Shown one piece after another: positions 34,361 through 34,476 of a DNA stretch of 34,476 bases (within the stretch, counting starts at the first letter, position 1; each line of letters opens with the position of its first letter). The DNA is from Pseudomonadota bacterium (GTDB taxonomy: Bacteria; Pseudomonadota; Alphaproteobacteria; Rhodospirillales; Magnetospirillaceae): contig JAJXWP010000043.1 in assembly GCA_021781575.1 (NCBI GenBank), positions 1 to 34,476 on the forward strand, in the 5' to 3' direction. The translations under genes and the position numbers were made by a program. The notes under the pieces are model-generated. The model did not search any database. It saw only the letters and a program-made list of their open reading frames with translations, and was not told the DNA's origin.

Positions 34361-34476
34361 AGTGATATGTCCGGTCTTTGTAGCAAGTGATCTGACCGGT
34401 TTCAGAATCGCTCCAACCAAGGGGGCGGTGATGAGACGGCCAGAAGTGCTACAGGGGCTTCGCATGATGCGATTTG
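34361..34476 (+). mobile_element. Left end of an insertion sequence, with partial transposase gene
   Basis: Two near-identical 15-mers, AGTGATATGTCCGGT (34361-34375) and AGTGATCTGACCGGT (34386-34400), differ at two positions and lie 25 bp apart, like tandem transposase-binding sites at an IS end. They are followed by a transposase start. The palindrome CTAGCTAG lies immediately outside. The exact outer boundary is uncertain by several bases because the other end is outside the window. Confidence 0.65.
34431..34476 (+). CDS. Transposase, N-terminal fragment (cut by window end)
   Basis: ATG at 34431, preceded by GGGGG at 34421-34425, opens a frame running off the window. The 15 visible residues (MRRPEVLQGLRMMRF) match, from memory, the start of ISNCY-type transposases with an N-terminal helix-turn-helix and an integrase core. 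The assignment is limited by the short length; the flanking repeats support it. Confidence 0.6.
   Translation, partial: MRRPEVLQGLRMMRF

Overview
The window is GC-rich DNA from a proteobacterium, most likely an alphaproteobacterium of the Rhodospirillales type. Support for this is the red-type RuBisCO operon with CbbX, a multi-gene chemosensory cluster, and the codon use throughout. No rRNA or tRNA gene was seen, and the genus cannot be fixed from the sequence alone. Both edges are cut by mobile DNA: the left edge is the 3' end (domains V and VI) of a group II intron sitting inside an aldehyde dehydrogenase gene, and the right edge is the start of an insertion sequence.

Layout. (1) 1-1449: intron end and the 3' exon of a coniferyl-aldehyde-dehydrogenase-like gene. 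(2) 1492-5738: an Lrp/AsnC regulator divergent from a tight three-gene set (saccharopine/lysine dehydrogenase-like enzyme, 2-oxoadipate dioxygenase/decarboxylase of the HglS/DUF1338 family, ALDH7-family semialdehyde dehydrogenase). This reads as a lysine degradation operon through aminoadipate. A glutathione S-transferase and an orphan gene fragment follow. (3) 6696-9435: an LD-carboxypeptidase (S66) divergent from a MurC/Mpl-like ligase, a plausible peptidoglycan recycling pair separated by an unusual AT-richer gap. (4) 9506-21152: the centrepiece, a colinear chemosensory operon: MCP, CheB, CheR-TPR, CheA-REC, single REC, Hpt-pseudoREC-REC-GGDEF, CheW, a degenerate CheW-like protein, PAS-EAL, and a cyclic-nucleotide-binding-fold protein. 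It resembles the Wsp type of system that controls cyclic di-GMP, but here both a synthase and a phosphodiesterase are encoded with the array, and the synthase carries its own histidine phosphotransfer domain. A LuxR-type response regulator converges on it.

(5) 22203-27336: mixed housekeeping and accessory genes: a short leader ORF, an IF-1 with a basic tail, an LpxL-type acyltransferase, a small coiled-coil protein, GreB, an internally deleted diguanylate cyclase gene, a periplasmic peroxiredoxin and an unrecognised protein. (6) 27634-33021: Calvin cycle operon cbbL-cbbS-cbbX-aldolase on the minus strand with divergent cbbR. The aldolase is fused to a C-terminal Dabb domain. (7) 33084-34476: an Old Yellow Enzyme family reductase, then the IS.

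All assignments come from reading the translated sequence and recalling family motifs; no database search was possible.
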